DNA of 64,000 bases from Mycolicibacter virginiensis (GTDB lineage: Bacteria; Actinomycetota; Actinomycetes; Mycobacteriales; Mycobacteriaceae): the NCBI RefSeq assembly GCF_022374935.2, contig NZ_CP092430.2, positions 3,038,001 through 3,102,000 of the forward strand, given 5' to 3'. Within the stretch, counting starts at the first letter, position 1. Each line of letters opens with the position of its first letter. Under the pieces are notes generated by a model. That model was not told the DNA's origin. It saw only the letters and a program-made list of their open reading frames with translations, and ran no database searches. The position numbers and the translations under genes were made by a program. Shown piece after piece: positions 10,265 to 17,802 of this stretch.

Positions 10265-10888
10265 CTATCCGAGGGATCCCAGAATCTGATCGATGCCGAA
10301 TCTGAAGCGGGCCTCGTAGTCAGCCGAGAGGAAATCGTCCAGCACCGCATGCAGACTGGGGAATTCCGCCTCGTCGACGACATCCTGCAGACTGCCCGGC
10401 AGAGCATCGGGCGCCCGCTGCTCCTCCTGGACCAGGCCCAGAGTGAAGTAGAAGAGGTTCCAAGCGGTCCAAGCCGCCTGCTTGGACGCAGCCCCTCCGG
10501 TCAACAACACTTCGATCAGCCGGTCGCTGAAGGCCAAGGTCGACGGCAGCACCGGGAACGTTCCGGCGACGACAAGCGCACCATCACGGTGGCCCAGCAT
10601 CGCCTGACGCAACCCGACTAGCAACTGGGTCGCCCGCTGCCGCCAGTCACCGCGCAACGGGTCCACCTCAACCTCGGCGACAATGGCGTCCGCCATCAGC
10701 TCGAGTAGTCGCCCCTTGGCGCCGATGTGCCACATCACGGTGTTCATGCTGACGCTGAGTTCCGTTGCTATTGCGCGGGTAGAGAGCTTCGCGATCCCAT
10801 GACGATCGAGAACGTCGAACGCAGCACGCACGACGTCCTCCACACCAAGGCCGACCCGTGCTCGCCCAACAGCTTGATTCTTGGTCAC
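10265..10888 (-). CDS. TetR-family repressor
   Basis: About 207 residues. The N-terminal helix-turn-helix reads VVRAAFDVLDRHGIAKLSTR then AIATELSVSMNTVMWHIGAK, and the C-terminal domain is of the TetR_C ligand-binding kind. GTG at 10888 is preferred: a TATACT box (10900-10895) ends six bases before it, so the message would be leaderless. A TTG further upstream at 10903 would lie inside the promoter. The gene is divergent from the methyltransferase at 10947. The intervening promoter carries a perfect 17-base palindrome that also covers this start codon, which predicts autorepression and control of the neighbour. The inducer is unknown. Confidence 0.85.
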   Translation of the reverse strand: MTKNQAVGRARVGLGVEDVVRAAFDVLDRHGIAKLSTRAIATELSVSMNTVMWHIGAKGRLLELMADAIVAEVEVDPLRGDWRQRATQLLVGLRQAMLGHRDGALVVAGTFPVLPSTLAFSDRLIEVLLTGGAASKQAAWTAWNLFYFTLGLVQEEQRAPDALPGSLQDVVDEAEFPSLHAVLDDFLSADYEARFRFGIDQILGSLG

Positions 10889-10902
10889 TGACCAAGTATA
10901 CA
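10874..10902 (+). promoter_or_regulatory. Divergent promoter with 17-bp TetR operator filling the spacer
   Basis: On the plus strand TTGATT (10874-10879) and TATACA (10897-10902) are separated by exactly 17 bases. Those 17 bases (10880-10896) are the palindrome CTTGGTCA-C-TGACCAAG, 8+1+8 with no mismatch. On the minus strand TATACT (10900-10895) serves tetR. A further half-site TTGGTCA is at 10920-10926. A bound dimer would occlude both promoters. Confidence 0.75.
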
Positions 10903-10946
10903 AGTGAAGTCACCCCTTCTTGGTCAGCGATAGAGAGGAATGGCCC

Positions 10947-11675
10947 ATGCAGGCCGACCCGACCTTTGACTTGATGTACCGCGGCGAGCAGACGATCGCC
11001 GGGACGGTCCCGTGGGACATCGGCGGCCCGCAGCCTGCGGTGCAAGAACTCGTCGCCCATGGCGCCCTGCGCGGCGAAGTCCTGGATCCAGGAACCGGCC
11101 CCGGCCACCACGCGATCTACTTTGCCGCTCAGGGATATTCGGCCACCGGCATCGACGCGTCGCCAGCGGCAATCGAGCACGCCCGACACAACGCGCAGCG
11201 CGCCGGAGTGAACGTGGATTTTCAGGTCGCCGACGCGACACGCCTGGCCGACTTCGAGGACCGGTTCGGCACTGTCGTCGACAGCGCCTTTTATCACGTC
11301 TTCGCCCATGACGAGCGAATGCAGGCGCGCTACATCCAGGCATTGCATCTTGCTACCGCTCCCGGCGCGCGACTGTTCATGTTCGAACTCGGGCGCCACA
11401 ATCTCAACGGCTTGAAGTTCGACGGGCTACCGGCGAACAACTTCAGCCGACTGCTCGACACCAACGGCTGGCGCCTGGACTACTTGGGCACCTCCACATA
11501 CGTCGGCACCTTCGGCCCACGGGCGTTGGATTTTCTTTCGCAGATGGATTCCAACGACGGCGTCGCACCGCAGATGAAAACCCTGCCTGGCCAACTGGCG
11601 GTGTTGCAGCCGGAACTCGAGAACCACCGACTCCATCTGCCAATGTGGTCGGTGGCGGCAACGAGGCTGGACTGA
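10947..11675 (+). CDS. SAM-dependent class I methyltransferase, TetR-controlled
   Basis: A 242-residue Rossmann-fold methyltransferase. Motif I is VLDPGTGPGHHAIYFAAQG, with Pro-Gly-Thr in place of the usual Leu/Ile-Gly-Cys-Gly; acidic strand 2 reads GIDASPAAIEHARHNA, and FQVADATRL gives the adenine-contact Asp. The C-terminal part is unlike the ubiquinone/menaquinone methyltransferases, and the substrate cannot be named. ATG at 10947 follows GAGAGGA at a suitable distance. Being divergent from tetR and sharing its operator, it is probably induced by a ligand that it modifies or detoxifies (inference). Confidence 0.82.
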   Translation: MQADPTFDLMYRGEQTIAGTVPWDIGGPQPAVQELVAHGALRGEVLDPGTGPGHHAIYFAAQGYSATGIDASPAAIEHARHNAQRAGVNVDFQVADATRLADFEDRFGTVVDSAFYHVFAHDERMQARYIQALHLATAPGARLFMFELGRHNLNGLKFDGLPANNFSRLLDTNGWRLDYLGTSTYVGTFGPRALDFLSQMDSNDGVAPQMKTLPGQLAVLQPELENHRLHLPMWSVAATRLD

Positions 11676-11759
11676 ACAGGCGCCGAAAGTCACCATATTC
11701 ACTTGCTTCACAGCAGTTTTGGCTGTCGATACTCTCTGCGAGCTGTCGGACCCCGGAGC

Positions 11760-11774
11760 TACTATTAGCACATG
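11760..11774 (+). promoter_or_regulatory. Leaderless-type -10 box of the HNH gene
   Basis: TACTAT at 11760-11765 is followed by six bases and the ATG at 11772, the spacing expected for a transcript starting at the start codon. No Shine-Dalgarno sequence is present. Confidence 0.4.
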
Positions 11775-13148
11775 CGTTCGAACAATCGCGATGAGGTCGT
11801 CGAAGTCTTCGACACACTTTCCGCCGATCTGGACCGGGCGCTGGAACTGGACTTCGACGCACTGACGCCGCGGGAATGCCTGGCCCTGCTGCGGCGCTGC
11901 GAACGGCTGCGACGGCGGCTACCCGCAGTAGAACACCCCCTGGTCAATCGGCTAGCCGCCACCGACCCCGCCGAACTCGGCGGCAAACCGCGCTGGGTTC
12001 TGGCGGACGAGCTGCACATCGCCCGCGGCGAAGCCGCCCGTCGCATCAGCGATGCCGCGGAGCTGGGGCCGCGCCACACGTTGACCGGTGAACCGTTGGA
12101 ACCGGTATTGCCGGAAGTGGCGGCAGCGCAGCGGGAGGGGCGAGTCGGAGCCGCCCACATCGGCGTGATTCGCTCGTTCTTCCACTACTTGCCCGACAGC
12201 ATTGATGCGGGCACCCTGACCCAGGCCGAGCACCAGCTGGCCGAGTTGGCCGGGCAGTGCCGCCCCGACGAACTGGCCAAACTGGCCCAACGCCTCGCCG
12301 ACTACCTGCACCCCGACGGCAACTACAGCGACGACCAGCGCGCCAAACACCGTGGTGTGGTGCTGGGACCCCAAGGCCGCGACGGTATGACCCCCATCAA
12401 AGGATTCCTCGATCCCCAAGCCCGCGCCACGTGGGACGCGGTGCTCGCCCGCTGGGCCGCCCCCGGCATGTGCAACCCGGCCGATGCCACCCCATGCTCC
12501 AGTGGCACGCCCTCACAGGCGGCAATCGACGCCGACACCCGCAGTGCCGCACAACGCAACCACGACGCCCTCACCGCCATGGGCCGCGCCCTGCTCGCCT
12601 CCGGAAAATTAGGCCAGCACAACGGGTTACCGGCCACCATCATCGTCTCAACCACCCTGACCGACCTGGAAGCCGGCACCGGCAAAGCCCACACCGGCGG
12701 CGGCACCTGGCTCCCCATGCGCGACGTCATCGCCATGGCCAGCCACGCCCACCACTACCTGCGGATCTACGACGGCGCCAAAGAACTGGCCCTGTTTCAC
12801 ACCAAACGGCTCGCCTCGCCGGGGCAGCGAATCGTGCTCTACGCCAAGGAACGCGGGTGCAGCCACCCCAACTGCCCGGTCGCCGGCTATTACTGCGAGG
12901 TCCACCATGACGACGACTACGCGACAACCAAGCGCACCGACGTCACCGACCTGACCCTGCGCTGCGGTCCCCACCATGAACTCATGACCTCAGGCGGCTG
13001 GAAAACGCGCAAACGCCACGACGGCACCACCCAAACCCTGCCGCCGCCACACCTAGACCACGGTCAACCTCGGGTCAACCATTACCATCACCCCGAAAAA
13101 CTGCTGGGCGACAACGGTTCTGACGATGAGGATGACGACGGACCCTAG
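11772..13148 (+). CDS. DUF222/HNH-endonuclease protein (13E12 repeat family)
   Basis: 458 residues. The N-terminal DUF222 region (about 1-330) has the family's [20 protein letters not shown] start and the RTLTGEPL-like segment. The C-terminal HNH domain contains [20 protein letters not shown] and a later [10 protein letters not shown], giving the Cys/His metal site and the catalytic His. These genes are multicopy in mycobacteria, where they are known as the 13E12 family; their role is unproven. The gene seems intact and stands alone, with no flanking inverted repeats and no transposase. It converges with the SDR gene, with a small hairpin between them. Confidence 0.88.
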   Translation: MRSNNRDEVVEVFDTLSADLDRALELDFDALTPRECLALLRRCERLRRRLPAVEHPLVNRLAATDPAELGGKPRWVLADELHIARGEAARRISDAAELGPRHTLTGEPLEPVLPEVAAAQREGRVGAAHIGVIRSFFHYLPDSIDAGTLTQAEHQLAELAGQCRPDELAKLAQRLADYLHPDGNYSDDQRAKHRGVVLGPQGRDGMTPIKGFLDPQARATWDAVLARWAAPGMCNPADATPCSSGTPSQAAIDADTRSAAQRNHDALTAMGRALLASGKLGQHNGLPATIIVSTTLTDLEAGTGKAHTGGGTWLPMRDVIAMASHAHHYLRIYDGAKELALFHTKRLASPGQRIVLYAKERGCSHPNCPVAGYYCEVHHDDDYATTKRTDVTDLTLRCGPHHELMTSGGWKTRKRHDGTTQTLPPPHLDHGQPRVNHYHHPEKLLGDNGSDDEDDDGP

Positions 13149-13163
13149 CTGGCCGCCGGCCAG
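13149..13163. terminator. Small palindrome between convergent genes
   Basis: CTGGCC-GCC-GGCCAG, a perfect six-pair stem with a 3-base loop, sits between the HNH stop (13148) and the SDR stop (13169). It could end transcription from both sides. It has no U-tract. Confidence 0.35.
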
Positions 13164-13168
13164 ACCGC

Positions 13169-13945
13169 CTACAGCGGCGTGACGTACGCCGAGCTGATCC
13201 CGCCGTCCACCAAGAATGTCGAGCCGGTGATGAACGAAGCGTCATCGCTGGCCAGGAACGCGACCGCGGCCGCGATCTCCTCCGGCTCGGCGAACCGGCC
13301 CACCGGCACGTGCACCAGCCGGCGCGCGGCGCGCTCCGGGTCGGCGGCGAACAGCTCTTGCAACAGCGGGGTGTTCACCGGGCCGGGGCACAGCGCGTTG
13401 ACCCGGATGCCCTGCCGGGCGTACTGCACCCCGAGCTCACGTGACATGGCTAGCACGCCGCCCTTGGAAGCGGTGTAGGAGATCTGCGAGGTGGCCGAGC
13501 CCATCACCGCGACAAACGATGCGGTGTTGATGATCGATCCCCGCCCGGCGGGCGCCATGTGTCGCAGCGCCGCCCGGCAGCACAGGTACACCGACTTGAG
13601 GTTGACGTCCTGAACCCGTTGCCAGGCCGGCAGTTCGGTGGTTTCGATCAGGTCATCGTCGGGTGGCGAGATACCGGCGTTGTTGAAGGCGATGTCCACC
13701 GAGCCGAACGTCTGGGCCGCGGTGTCGAACAGCGCATCGACCTGATCCTGATCGGAGACGTCGACCTGAACGAACAGGCCGTCGAGCTCGTCGGCGACCG
13801 CGGTACCCGCAGCCTGGTCGAGGTCACCGACCACGATCTGGGCGCCCTCGGCACGCATCCGCCGCGCGGATGCCAAGCCGATTCCGCCACCGGCGCCGGT
13901 CACCACGGCCACCCGTCCGGCCAGGCGTTGGGTCAGGTCGGTCAC
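13169..13945 (-). CDS. Short-chain dehydrogenase/reductase (Rv2857c-like)
   Basis: A 258-residue classical SDR. The NAD(P) motif is VVTGAGGGIGLASARRM; NNAG is present, and the active site is Ser...Tyr-x3-Lys in SQISYTASKGG. The end, FLVDGGISSAYVTPL, matches my recollection of Rv2857c. The GTG start at 13945 overlaps the aldehyde dehydrogenase stop (GTGA), which implies translational coupling. A longer upstream reading would run through the aldehyde dehydrogenase gene and is rejected. As the last gene after glnA4-like, puuD-like and aldC, it may oxidise or reduce an alcohol/aldehyde intermediate of amine breakdown (inference). Confidence 0.9.
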   Translation of the reverse strand: MTDLTQRLAGRVAVVTGAGGGIGLASARRMRAEGAQIVVGDLDQAAGTAVADELDGLFVQVDVSDQDQVDALFDTAAQTFGSVDIAFNNAGISPPDDDLIETTELPAWQRVQDVNLKSVYLCCRAALRHMAPAGRGSIINTASFVAVMGSATSQISYTASKGGVLAMSRELGVQYARQGIRVNALCPGPVNTPLLQELFAADPERAARRLVHVPVGRFAEPEEIAAAVAFLASDDASFITGSTFLVDGGISSAYVTPL

Positions 13946-15306
13946 TGCGTCTCCTTCACTGCGATGAATACGTTCTTGGTCTCGGTGAACGCCAGCGGGG
14001 CATCCGCGCCCAACTCCCGGCCCAACCCCGACTGCTTGAAGCCCCCGAAGGGAGTGGTGAAGCGCACCGAGGAGTGCGAATTCACCGACAGGTTCCCGGC
14101 TTCCACCGCCCGCGAGACGCGCAGCGCCCGGGACAGGTCGTTGGTCCAGATCGAGCCCGACAACCCGTAGACGGTGTTGTTGGCCATGGTGATGGCGTCG
14201 GCCTCGTCGTCGAACGGCAGCACCGTCACCACCGGGCCGAAGATCTCCTCGGTGACGCACCGGTCGGTGGCCGCCGGAGTCAGGACCGTGGGCGGGAACC
14301 AGAAACCGGGGCCGGTGGGCGCCTGACCGCGGAAGGCGACCGGCGCGTCGTCGGGCACGTAGGAGGCCACCTTCTCCCAGTGCGGGCGCGACACCAGCGG
14401 GCCCATCTCGGTGTCGCGGGATGTCGGGTCGCCGACGACGACCCCAGCCACCGCGGGCTCCAGCAACTCCATGAAGCGGTCGTAGACGCTGCGCTGCACC
14501 AGGATCCGGCTACGTGCGCAGCAGTCCTGCCCGGCGTTGTCGAACACGCCGTAAGGCGCCGTCGCCGCCGCCTGCTCCAAGTCGCAGTCGGCGAAGACGA
14601 TGTTGGCGCTCTTGCCGCCGAGTTCCAACGTGACCCGTTTGACCCCGGCCGCCCCGGCCTGCAGTACCCGGGTACCGGTGGTGGTGGAACCGGTGAACAC
14701 GATCTTGGCGACGTCCGGGTGGGTGACCAGGCGCTCCCCCACCTCCGCGCCACGGCCGGGCAGCACCTGCAGCAGATCGGGGTCCAGCCCCGACTCCGCG
14801 GCCAGTTCGGCCAAGCGCAGCGTGGTCAGCGGCGTCCATTCGGCAGGCTTGATCAACACCGCATTCCCAGCGGCCAGCGCCGGCGCGAAACCCCACGCGG
14901 CGATCGGCATCGGGAAATTCCACGGGGTGATGATGCCGACCACGCCGAGCGGCTCGTGGAAGGTGACGTCGAGCCCGCCGGCAACCGGTATCTGCTTGCC
15001 GGACAACCGTTCCGGGCTGGCCGCATAGAACTGCAGCACGTCACGGACATGCCCGGCTTCCCATTCGGCAGCGGACACCGGATGACCGGAGTTGGTGACC
15101 TCGAGCGCGGCCAGCTCGTCGATGTGGGTGCCGACGATCGCGGCGAAGTCCCGCAGTGCGGCAGCCCGCTCGGCCGGGGCGCGTTTGGCCCACCGCTTCT
15201 GGGCAGCCTGCGCCCGGCGCACCGCGTCGTCGACGGCGGCTGCTTCGACATGGTCGACGGTAGCGAAGACCGCCCCGGTGGCCGGGTTGATCAGTTCGGT
15301 ACTGAT
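13942..15306 (-). CDS. aldC: Aldehyde dehydrogenase (Rv2858c/AldC-like), probable ATC start
   Basis: A 454-residue NAD(P)-dependent aldehyde dehydrogenase. TPWNFPMPIAAW, the FTGSTTTGTRV cofactor loop, Glu in LELGGKSANIVF and the catalytic Cys in NAGQDCCARSRILVQ are all present. Homology extends upstream of the first usual start codon (GTG 15222) through STELINPATGAVFATVDHVE, which corresponds to the beginning of Rv2858c. The only position that fits is ATC at 15306, seven bases after a good AAGGAG. No ATG, GTG or TTG exists in frame between 15306 and the upstream puuD stop. It would oxidise the gamma-glutamyl-aminoaldehyde in a Puu-like pathway (inference). Confidence 0.88.
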   Translation of the reverse strand: MSTELINPATGAVFATVDHVEAAAVDDAVRRAQAAQKRWAKRAPAERAAALRDFAAIVGTHIDELAALEVTNSGHPVSAAEWEAGHVRDVLQFYAASPERLSGKQIPVAGGLDVTFHEPLGVVGIITPWNFPMPIAAWGFAPALAAGNAVLIKPAEWTPLTTLRLAELAAESGLDPDLLQVLPGRGAEVGERLVTHPDVAKIVFTGSTTTGTRVLQAGAAGVKRVTLELGGKSANIVFADCDLEQAAATAPYGVFDNAGQDCCARSRILVQRSVYDRFMELLEPAVAGVVVGDPTSRDTEMGPLVSRPHWEKVASYVPDDAPVAFRGQAPTGPGFWFPPTVLTPAATDRCVTEEIFGPVVTVLPFDDEADAITMANNTVYGLSGSIWTNDLSRALRVSRAVEAGNLSVNSHSSVRFTTPFGGFKQSGLGRELGADAPLAFTETKNVFIAVKETQ

Positions 15307-15359
15307 GTCTCGGCTCCTTGCTCGTTCGTTCCTCGCTCGCCGTCGCCTTCGTGACTCAT
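15291..15359 (-). other. 22-codon coupling ORF between puuD and aldC
   Basis: An ATG overlapping the puuD stop (ATGA at 15359-15356) opens a 22-codon frame (MSHEGDGERGTNEQG...) whose TGA at 15293-15291 lies just inside aldC, 13 bases past its inferred ATC start. It may be chance. Ribosomes ending here would nonetheless be well placed to reinitiate at aldC. The DNA also holds a GAGCGAGGAACGAACGAGC motif of a kind often seen between mycobacterial genes. Confidence 0.25.
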
Positions 15360-16387
15360 TCGCTCACCCGTGCCGCCGCGTACTTGCCCGCTTCGGCAAC
15401 GATCGCGGCGAACAGCCGCAGATCGTCCGGAGATTCCTCGGGATGCCACTGAACCGCGAGCACGAAGTCCTCCCCGGGAAGCTCGATCGCCTCGATGACC
15501 CCGTCGTCATCGCGCGCACTGACCACAAGTTTCGCACCCACCTCAGCGATCGCCTGATGGTGGTAACACTGCGCCTGGCAGCTCTCGCCGAGAAGCTCGG
15601 CCGCCCGGGTGCCGGCCACGGTGTGCACCGGCATCGGGGTGAAAACACCGTTGCCCGCCCGGTGGCCGCTGTTACCGATGACGTCGGGCAGGTGCTGGTG
15701 CAGCGTTCCACCGAGCGCCACGTTGAGCACTTGGGCGCCACGACAGATCCCCAGCACCGGCATGCCGCGCCGCATCGCCTCGGCCAACAGGGCGAATTCC
15801 CATGCGTCCCGGGTGGTGTCGGGCCGATCGGTCTCGTCGTGCGGCGTCTGGCCGTAGCCAGACGGGTCGAGGTCGCGCCCGCCGGTGATCACCAGCGCGT
15901 TGACACCGTTGAGCACGCACGCGGCGATGTCGGGCGTCACCGGCTGCGGCGGCAGCAGTACCGCGATCCCGCCGGCGGCGGTGATGCCCTGGATGTATTG
16001 GGCGGGCAGTAGGCCCGCGCGCGCATCCCACACTCCGAACTTCGCTCGGTCCAGATAGGTCGTCAGTCCGACCACCGGCCGGCTGAGTTCATGCGCCGGT
16101 TCCAGCTTCGCCTCTCCTGCGTCGAGCCTCGCTGAACCGCCGGGTCCATGCGGCGGTCCCAGCTTCGCCTCTCCTGCGTCGAGCCTCGCTGAACCGCCGG
16201 GTTCATGCGGCGGTCCCAGCTTCGCCTCTCCTCCGTCGAACCTCGCTGAACCGCCGGGTCCATGCGGCGGTCCCAGCTTCGCCTCTCCTGCGTCGAGCCT
16301 CGCTGAACCGCCGGGTCCATGCGGCGGTCCCAGCTTCGCCTCTCCTGCGTCGAGCCTCGCTGAACCGCCGGGCTCAGAAGCGTTCAA
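15356..16387 (-). CDS. PuuD-type gamma-glutamyl-amine hydrolase (class I glutamine amidotransferase) with N-terminal 19-residue repeats
   Basis: 343 residues. Residues 102-343 are a class I glutamine amidotransferase-like hydrolase: nucleophile Cys215 in LGICRGAQVLNVALGGTLHQ, and His315 and Glu317 in VQWHPEES. In E. coli PuuD this fold releases glutamate from gamma-glutamyl-GABA. Residues 7-101 are five copies of a 19-residue Gly/Pro-rich repeat (GGSARLDAGEAKLGPPHGP), encoded by a 57-bp minisatellite. The only plausible start is TTG at 16387, inside the end of the glnA4-like gene (14-base overlap), because the repeats hold no ATG, GTG or TTG in frame. Orthologue of Rv2859c by position; I recall that protein also having an N-terminal repeat tract, of different sequence. 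Confidence 0.88.
   Translation of the reverse strand: MNASEPGGSARLDAGEAKLGPPHGPGGSARLDAGEAKLGPPHGPGGSARFDGGEAKLGPPHEPGGSARLDAGEAKLGPPHGPGGSARLDAGEAKLEPAHELSRPVVGLTTYLDRAKFGVWDARAGLLPAQYIQGITAAGGIAVLLPPQPVTPDIAACVLNGVNALVITGGRDLDPSGYGQTPHDETDRPDTTRDAWEFALLAEAMRRGMPVLGICRGAQVLNVALGGTLHQHLPDVIGNSGHRAGNGVFTPMPVHTVAGTRAAELLGESCQAQCYHHQAIAEVGAKLVVSARDDDGVIEAIELPGEDFVLAVQWHPEESPDDLRLFAAIVAEAGKYAAARVSE
16102..16386. repeat. 57-bp coding minisatellite (VNTR), five copies
   Basis: CCAGCTTCGCCTCTCC recurs at 16102, 16159, 16216, 16273 and 16330, exactly 57 bases apart. Since 57 is 19 codons, copy-number changes keep puuD in frame. Copies differ by a few bases (for example CTCCG for CTGCG in the third). 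Each unit is itself partly palindromic (GGTTCAGC against GCTGGGACC). A diverged single copy lies at 46836-46878. Confidence 0.92.
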
Positions 16388-17738
16388 AACCCCGAACCCT
16401 CTCCCAGTCGGTCACCGCGGTGTTGAATGCGTCCAGTTCGACTCGGGCGCTGTGCAGATAATGCTCGACGACCTCATCACCGAATGCCTTGCGCGCAACC
16501 GCCGATTCGGCGAACAGCTCCATGGCTCCGCCCAGCGTCGTGGGCAGCCGCGGCAGCCCGGCCCGGTAGGCGTCACCGTCGACCGGCTCGGGCAGCGAAA
16601 TATCGTTGTCGATGCCGTGCAGCCCCGCCGCGATCAGCGCCGCCACCGCCAGATACGGGTTCACATCGCCGCCGGGCACCCGGCACTCCACCCGCATCGA
16701 GTCGCCGCTACCGAGAACTCGCAGCGCACAGGTGCGATTGTCCAGGCCCCAGGCAATCGCGGTGGGCGCGAAGCTGCCCCCGACGAATCGCTTGTAGGAG
16801 TTGATGTTCGGCGCGTAGCACAGGGTCAGCTCGGGCAGCGTGGTCAGCACTCCGGCCAGGAAGGCGCGGAACAACGCCGACATGCCGTGCGGGGCGGCTG
16901 GATCTGCGAACACCGCAGCGCCCTCGGTGCTGCGCAGCGACAAGTGGACGTGGCAGCTGTTGCCTTCGCGTTGGTCGAACTTCGCCATGAACGTCAGGCT
17001 CTTGCCGTGCTGGTCGGCGATCTCCTTGGCGCCACTCTTGTAGACGCTGTGGTTGTCGCAGGTCCTCAGCGCCTCCTCGTAGCGGAAGGTGATCTCCTGC
17101 TGACCGGTGTTGCACTCCCCTTTGACACCCTCGCAGCGCAGGCCCGCGCCAGTCATCCCCCGTCGGATGTCGCGCAGCAGCGGCTCCAGCCGGGTGCCCG
17201 CGACCAGACCGTAGTCGGCGTTGTAGTCCGTTCCCGGCGTCAGGCCGCGATATCCGCCGGCCCACGCCTGCCGGTAGCTGTCCTCGAAGACCAGGAATTC
17301 CAATTCCGTTGCGGCGTAGGCAACCAGCCCGCGCTCGGTCAGTCGGGCGATTTGGGCGGCCAGAATCTGGCGGGGTGCCACCGCGACCGGGCCGCCGTCC
17401 GGCCAGTGTGCGTCGGCCAGCACGTGGGCGGTGCCGGGAAGCCACGGAATGCGCCGCAGCGTCGTGAAGTCCGGTTTGAGCACCAGGTCGCCATAGCCAG
17501 TCCCCCAGTCGGCAATCGAGTAGCCGGGGACGGTGTTCATCTCCACGTCGACGGCCAGCAGGTAGCTGCAGGCCTCCACGCCGTGTCCGGCGACCTCGGC
17601 AAGAAAGTGCTCAGCGGCCACCCGCTTACCGACCAGCCGGCCCTGCATGTCGGCGAATGCCACCACGACGGTGTCGATCTCGCCGGAGGCGACCAGTAAT
17701 TGCAGCTCAGTCTGGGAGAGCATCGCGGGCCGGGTCAT
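16374..17738 (-). CDS. glnA4: Glutamine-synthetase-like gamma-glutamyl-amine ligase (GlnA4-like, Rv2860c)
   Basis: 454 residues with the glutamine synthetase fold: N-terminal beta-grasp to about residue 110, then the catalytic domain with ELEFLVFED, the NTGQQEITFRYEEALRTCDN metal-site region, the FMAKFDQREGNSCHVHLSL ATP/glutamate segment and VECRVPGGDVNPYLA. It lacks the adenylylation-site loop of GlnA1. GlnA3/GlnA4-type enzymes ligate glutamate to amines (polyamines in PuuA, ethanolamine in Streptomyces GlnA4). The adjacent PuuD-type hydrolase and aldehyde dehydrogenase support such a role over nitrogen assimilation. AAGGAG lies 5 bases before ATG 17738, and an inverted repeat is at 17766-17788. 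Confidence 0.9.
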   Translation of the reverse strand: MTRPAMLSQTELQLLVASGEIDTVVVAFADMQGRLVGKRVAAEHFLAEVAGHGVEACSYLLAVDVEMNTVPGYSIADWGTGYGDLVLKPDFTTLRRIPWLPGTAHVLADAHWPDGGPVAVAPRQILAAQIARLTERGLVAYAATELEFLVFEDSYRQAWAGGYRGLTPGTDYNADYGLVAGTRLEPLLRDIRRGMTGAGLRCEGVKGECNTGQQEITFRYEEALRTCDNHSVYKSGAKEIADQHGKSLTFMAKFDQREGNSCHVHLSLRSTEGAAVFADPAAPHGMSALFRAFLAGVLTTLPELTLCYAPNINSYKRFVGGSFAPTAIAWGLDNRTCALRVLGSGDSMRVECRVPGGDVNPYLAVAALIAAGLHGIDNDISLPEPVDGDAYRAGLPRLPTTLGGAMELFAESAVARKAFGDEVVEHYLHSARVELDAFNTAVTDWERVRGFERF

Positions 17739-17765
17739 TGTGCTCCTTCGCCGACGACGGTCTTC

Positions 17766-17788
17766 CCTGACATTTGAGTGCTGTCAGG
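17766..17788. promoter_or_regulatory. Palindromic operator candidate upstream of glnA4
   Basis: CCTGACA-N9-TGTCAGG, a perfect 7-base inverted repeat, lies 27 bases before the glnA4 start and 14 bases after the end of the upstream acyl-AMP ligase. The position is right for a repressor of the amine operon. No regulator gene is adjacent. Confidence 0.45.
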
Positions 17789-17802
17789 CTACCCGCCCGC
17801 GG

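Noticed and set aside
11772..13148. Homing endonuclease or mobile element at the DUF222/HNH gene
   Set aside because: No flanking repeats, intron, intein boundary or transposase were seen; the protein is a typical member of a chromosomal multicopy mycobacterial family.
13870..15354. A 494-codon open frame on the plus strand opposite aldC
   Set aside because: It is the antisense shadow of a well-conserved aldehyde dehydrogenase; its translation is Arg/Gly/His-rich with no recognisable domain, as are the other long antisense frames here (for example 20060-21352 and 21398-23209).
16374..17738. Main ammonia-assimilating glutamine synthetase
   Set aside because: It lacks the adenylylation region of GlnA1 and sits with PuuD-type and aldehyde dehydrogenase genes, so an amine ligase role is more likely.
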